Positions 13,799-16,196 of a DNA stretch of 16,196 nucleotides are shown one piece after another. Below the pieces are notes generated by a model. The model did no database searches and was not told the DNA's origin. It saw only the letters and a program-made list of their open reading frames with translations. Source of the DNA: an uncultured Bacteroidota bacterium (lineage in GTDB: Bacteria; Bacteroidota; Bacteroidia; B-17B0; Aurantibacillaceae); the NCBI GenBank assembly GCA_937868675.1, contig CALMNJ010000615.1, positions 1 through 16,196 of the forward strand, given 5' to 3'. A program made the position numbers and the translations under genes. Each line of letters begins with the position of its first letter. Positions within the stretch are counted from its first letter, which is position 1.

Positions 13799-15799
13799 TT
13801 ACAGTTCATTCAGGAGAGAGTCTTCCACAAGGTTTGGCAGCGTTACTACAAGGCCTGGTGTGCGGGCCATTTCGCGTTTTATAGCAAACAATGCTTCATC
13901 GTTCCTGGCCCAGGCCCGGCGCGATATACCGTTGTTCACATCCCAAAAAAGCATCTGTTCCAGTCGCCTGTCTGCGTCTGTACTTCCATCAAGTACAAGG
14001 CCAAAACCCCCATTAATTACCTCCCCCCATCCAACTCCTCCGCCATTATGCAAACTAATCCATGTAGCGCCTCTAAACGCATCGCCAACAAAATTTTGTA
14101 CGGCCATATCGGCGGTAAATTTGCTGCCATCGTAAATGTTTGATGTTTCGCGGTAGGGACTATCGGTTCCGCTTACATCATGATGGTCGCGGCCTAATAC
14201 AACTGGTGCTGAAATTTTACCGGCGCGTATTGCCGCGTTAATCGCCCTTGCAATTTTAAGGCGCCCTTCGCTGTCGGCATATAAAATACGGGCTTGCGAT
14301 CCCACTACCAGGTTGTTTTGCTGCGCGTCTTTAATCCATACTATGTTATCGTGTAGCTGTTGTTTAATTTCTTCTGGAGCGGTTTTATAAATTTCTTCAA
14401 GCACTTCCTGTGCCAGTTGGTCTGTCGTCGCCAGATCTTCGGGCTTCGCCGAGGTACAAACCCACCGGAAGGGACCAAAACCAAAATCAAAGCACATGGG
14501 GCCTAAAATGTCCTGCACGTAGGAGTTATACTTAAACTCACTTTTGGCTTTGTCCTTAAACACATCGCCTCCGGCCCTCGATACTTCGAGCAAAAAGGCG
14601 TTGCCATAGTCAAAAAAGTACATGCCTTTAGAGTGCAGTGCGTTAACCGCATTTATATGACGTACCAGTGTTTTCTGAACTTCTTTCTTAAACTGTTCGG
14701 GCTCCTCAGCCATCATGCGGTTGCTTTCTTCCAGCGTAAAGCCTACCGGATAGTAACCACCAGCCCATGGGTTGTGCAGCGAGCTCTGATCGCTGCCTAT
14801 GTCAACCATGACGCCGTCTTTTACGAGTTGCTCCCAAAGATCCACAACGTTACCCTGATAAGCAAGGCTTACGCCTTCCAGGGTTGTGATAGCTTGTTTG
14901 GTTCGGGCCAACAGTTTGTCGAGATCGGTGTACACTTCATCTACCCATTTTTGTGAGTGGCGGGTTTGCACGGCTTTGGGATTGATTTCAGCAGTTATCG
15001 AAACAAGGCCTGCAATTTTTGCAGCTTTAGGCTGAGCGCCACTCATACCGCCTAAACCGCAGGTAACAAATAGTTTTCCGCGGCGTTCGTCTTCTGTTTT
15101 AAATTTTTTACGGGCGGCGTTCATCACAGTAATTGTTGTGCCGTGAACAATACCCTGAGGACCAATGTACATATAGCTTCCCGCGGTCATTTGTCCGTAT
15201 TGCGTTACCCCAAGGGCATTAAATTTTTCCCAGTCATCAGGCTTACTGTAATTGGGAATCATCATGCCGTTGGTAATTACAACCCTCGGGGCATCCTTGT
15301 GTGAAGGGAAAAGCCCGAGCGGATGCCCGCTGTACATTACAAGCGTTTGTTCGTCGGTCATGGTTGCAAGATATTGCATCGTGAGCAGATACTGCGCCCA
15401 GTTTTGGAACACTGCCCCATTGCCGCCGTATGTAATCAGCTCATGGGGATGCTGTGCCACCGAATAATCGAGGTTGTTGCTGAGCATGTGCATAATGGCC
15501 GCGGCCTGTTTGCTTTTGTGAGGATACTCGTTAATGGGACGGGCATAAATTTTATAATCCGGACGAAAACGGTACATGTAAATGCGTCCGCAGGCTTTAA
15601 GTTCTTCGCCAAACTCTTTAGCTAAAACAGAATGGTGTTTTTTATCAAAATAACGCAGGGCGTTTCGAAGTGCCAATTTTTTTTCGTCGGCGCTTAAAAT
15701 ATCCTTGCGTTTGGGGGCGTGGTTAATGCCTGGCTCGTAAGGCTTAACCGGAGGAAGTTCGGATGGAATGCCTTGTAAAATACTGTCTTTAAAATCCAT
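13799..15799 (-). CDS. hutU: Urocanate hydratase (urocanase)
   Basis: HutU converts urocanate to 4-imidazolone-5-propionate, the second step of histidine degradation, using tightly bound NAD as an electrophile. At 666 residues it is the long form rather than the roughly 550-residue proteobacterial/Bacillus form. Motifs are LITYGGNGAVFQNWAQY (121-137), MYSGHPLG (155-162), the NAD-site segment VTCGLGGMSGAQPKAAK (245-261), SDQSSLHNPWAGGYYPVG (336-353), and near the C-terminus FGFGPFRWVCTS, GRDHHDVSGTDSP and SLHNGGGVGWGEVINGG. The ATG at 15799 follows the DUF5522-type gene by 24 bases. No hutH, hutI or formiminotransferase gene is in the window, so the rest of the pathway must lie elsewhere. Confidence 0.96.
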   Translation of the reverse strand: MDFKDSILQGIPSELPPVKPYEPGINHAPKRKDILSADEKKLALRNALRYFDKKHHSVLAKEFGEELKACGRIYMYRFRPDYKIYARPINEYPHKSKQAAAIMHMLSNNLDYSVAQHPHELITYGGNGAVFQNWAQYLLTMQYLATMTDEQTLVMYSGHPLGLFPSHKDAPRVVITNGMMIPNYSKPDDWEKFNALGVTQYGQMTAGSYMYIGPQGIVHGTTITVMNAARKKFKTEDERRGKLFVTCGLGGMSGAQPKAAKIAGLVSITAEINPKAVQTRHSQKWVDEVYTDLDKLLARTKQAITTLEGVSLAYQGNVVDLWEQLVKDGVMVDIGSDQSSLHNPWAGGYYPVGFTLEESNRMMAEEPEQFKKEVQKTLVRHINAVNALHSKGMYFFDYGNAFLLEVSRAGGDVFKDKAKSEFKYNSYVQDILGPMCFDFGFGPFRWVCTSAKPEDLATTDQLAQEVLEEIYKTAPEEIKQQLHDNIVWIKDAQQNNLVVGSQARILYADSEGRLKIARAINAAIRAGKISAPVVLGRDHHDVSGTDSPYRETSNIYDGSKFTADMAVQNFVGDAFRGATWISLHNGGGVGWGEVINGGFGLVLDGSTDADRRLEQMLFWDVNNGISRRAWARNDEALFAIKREMARTPGLVVTLPNLVEDSLLNEL

Positions 15800-15814
15800 A
15801 TCGTTATAATGGCA

Positions 15815-15822
15815 TAAAAGTA
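15815..15822 (-). promoter_or_regulatory. Possible -7 promoter element (TACTTTTA) for hutU
   Basis: Read on the minus strand, TACTTTTA differs from TAnnTTTG only at the last base. It ends 15 bases before the hutU ATG and lies entirely within the 24-base gap after the small upstream gene. The same TACTTTT core precedes the upstream gene and the CBS gene. Confidence 0.3.
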
Positions 15823-15823
15823 A

Positions 15824-16003
15824 TCAGGAATTGTTTTGTTTGGGCTTATTAAATCCACCCGTTTTTTTGTCGTAGCCGTATGGACAATGCTTGCAACCGC
15901 TTTTGCAGCAGTAACCTCTTTTTAAATGATACTTTTCGGTAAAAACAATATAGCCTTCGGGGCTATAATAAAAATCTTCAGGATCAAGCTGCTTGCCGAA
16001 CAT
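15824..16003 (-). CDS. Small cysteine-rich protein, DUF5522 type
   Basis: This 59-residue protein starts at the ATG at 16001-16003. An in-frame TTG nine bases earlier would add MLT but lies at a promoter-like octamer. It reads DPEDFYYSPEGYIVFTEKYH in the first half, then HLKRGYCCKSGCKHCPYGY: four cysteines and a histidine in a compact CC-x3-C-x2-C pattern with a CPYG end, characteristic of the DUF5522 family. The clustered cysteines suggest zinc or Fe-S binding. The function is unknown. The basic, polar tail (GFNKPKQNNS) is probably flexible. It lies between a redoxin gene (21-base gap) and hutU (24-base gap), all on the minus strand. Confidence 0.85.
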   Translation of the reverse strand: MFGKQLDPEDFYYSPEGYIVFTEKYHLKRGYCCKSGCKHCPYGYDKKTGGFNKPKQNNS

Positions 16004-16009
16004 GGTAAG

Positions 16010-16017
16010 CAAAAGTA
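16010..16017 (-). promoter_or_regulatory. Probable -7 promoter element (TACTTTTG) for the DUF5522-type gene
   Basis: On the minus strand the sequence TACTTTTG is an exact TAnnTTTG match, and the ten-base string ACTACTTTTG is identical to that upstream of the CBS gene (79-88). It ends 6 bases before the ATG at 16003, so a transcript from it would be almost or fully leaderless. It fits wholly within the 21-base gap after the redoxin stop. No -33 TTTG is visible. Confidence 0.4.
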
Positions 16018-16024
16018 GTATAAA

Positions 16025-16196
16025 TTACTCCAGGCGTTTAATGGTGCAGCCTATAGACTTGGTTTCCTGTTGTTTTGGGCTTTCGTTTTTGAGCAGGGCA
16101 CTCAAGGCATTTTTAAGATAAGGCTCTTTTACCGCTGCCGGATCTTTTACATTATCGTCAATAGCACCTTTGTAAATAAGTCCTTTTGCATTAAAC
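16025..16196 (-). CDS. Thioredoxin-like redoxin (AhpC/TSA or TlpA-like), C-terminal part only
   Basis: An open minus-strand frame runs from the window edge to TAA at 16027-16025 and encodes the last 56 residues of a protein. It reads GLIYKGAIDDN, then LKNALSALLKNE, and ends SIGCTIKRLE. The strand 'Y-x-GAIDDN', the helix with 'AL-x-ALL', and the terminal 'GC-x-IK' are the usual C-terminal end of redoxin-domain thioredoxin-fold proteins of Bacteroidota and other phyla. The catalytic CXXC and any signal peptide would lie outside the window, so reductase versus peroxidase role and cell location cannot be judged. It is upstream of, and co-directional with, the DUF5522-type gene. Confidence 0.75.
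   Translation of the reverse strand, partial: FNAKGLIYKGAIDDNVKDPAAVKEPYLKNALSALLKNESPKQQETKSIGCTIKRLE

Noticed and set aside
13742..14143. Plus-strand open frame of 133 codons opposite the end of hutU
   Set aside because: It is antisense to conserved HutU sequence, and its translation has no recognisable motif.
16004..16012. TTG at 16012 as the start of the DUF5522-type gene
   Set aside because: It adds only three residues and lies within the TACTTTTG box; the ATG at 16003 is better placed.
1..16196. Defence island, CRISPR array, mobile element or toxin-antitoxin pair
   Set aside because: No regularly spaced repeats, transposase, integrase, terminal inverted repeats or paired small genes of that kind were found; all main genes belong to envelope, signalling or metabolic families.

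Overview
The window looks like an ordinary chromosomal stretch from a member of the Bacteroidota, probably a non-Bacteroides lineage such as the Chitinophagales, Sphingobacteriales or a relative. The reasons are: several TAnnTTTG octamers (the -7 element of Bacteroidota promoters) just upstream of genes, no clear Shine-Dalgarno sequences, a BshB1-type bacillithiol deacetylase, a WcaF-family acetyltransferase, a DUF5522-like small protein, a long-form urocanate hydratase, and A+T-leaning, Lys/Asn/Ile-rich coding sequence. I see no tRNA or rRNA gene, insertion sequence, prophage, CRISPR array or attachment site. No gene-free stretch exceeds 120 bases, so coding density is very high.

Layout. (1) At 1-3081, plus strand: the tail of an unidentified gene, a CBS-pair/ACT-like protein, and a full-length bifunctional Rel/SpoT (p)ppGpp enzyme. 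(2) At 3078-9667, minus strand: six tightly overlapping genes, read from right to left as murB, a GT4 glycosyltransferase, an extended-SDR nucleotide-sugar enzyme, a large AsnB-type amidotransferase, a second GT4 glycosyltransferase and a WcaF-like acetyltransferase. This looks like one surface-polysaccharide operon headed by a peptidoglycan gene. Its last gene overlaps the end of rel tail to tail. (3) At about 9734-12664, plus strand, divergent from murB: a third glycosyltransferase, lpxD (lipid A) and bshB1 (bacillithiol), with lpxD and bshB1 overlapping. (4) At 12667-16196, minus strand: a secreted protein of unknown function, hutU (histidine breakdown), a 59-residue cysteine-rich DUF5522-type protein, and the C-terminal end of a thioredoxin-like redoxin gene that runs off the window.

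How the genes fit together. The centre of the window is devoted to the cell envelope: a peptidoglycan precursor (MurB), lipid A acylation (LpxD) and a surface glycan (three glycosyltransferases, an SDR, an amidotransferase and an acetyltransferase). The flanks carry stress and nucleotide signalling (CBS/ACT and Rel), thiol biology (BshB1, redoxin) and histidine catabolism (HutU). I found no convincing new multi-gene system. The points most worth a second look are the murB-led glycan operon and its possible amidated sugar, the promoter octamers placed only 6-15 bases from start codons (two inside 20-odd-base gaps), the convergent gene ends with no room for a terminator, and the divergent murB/glycosyltransferase control region with a repeated CCAATAT motif.
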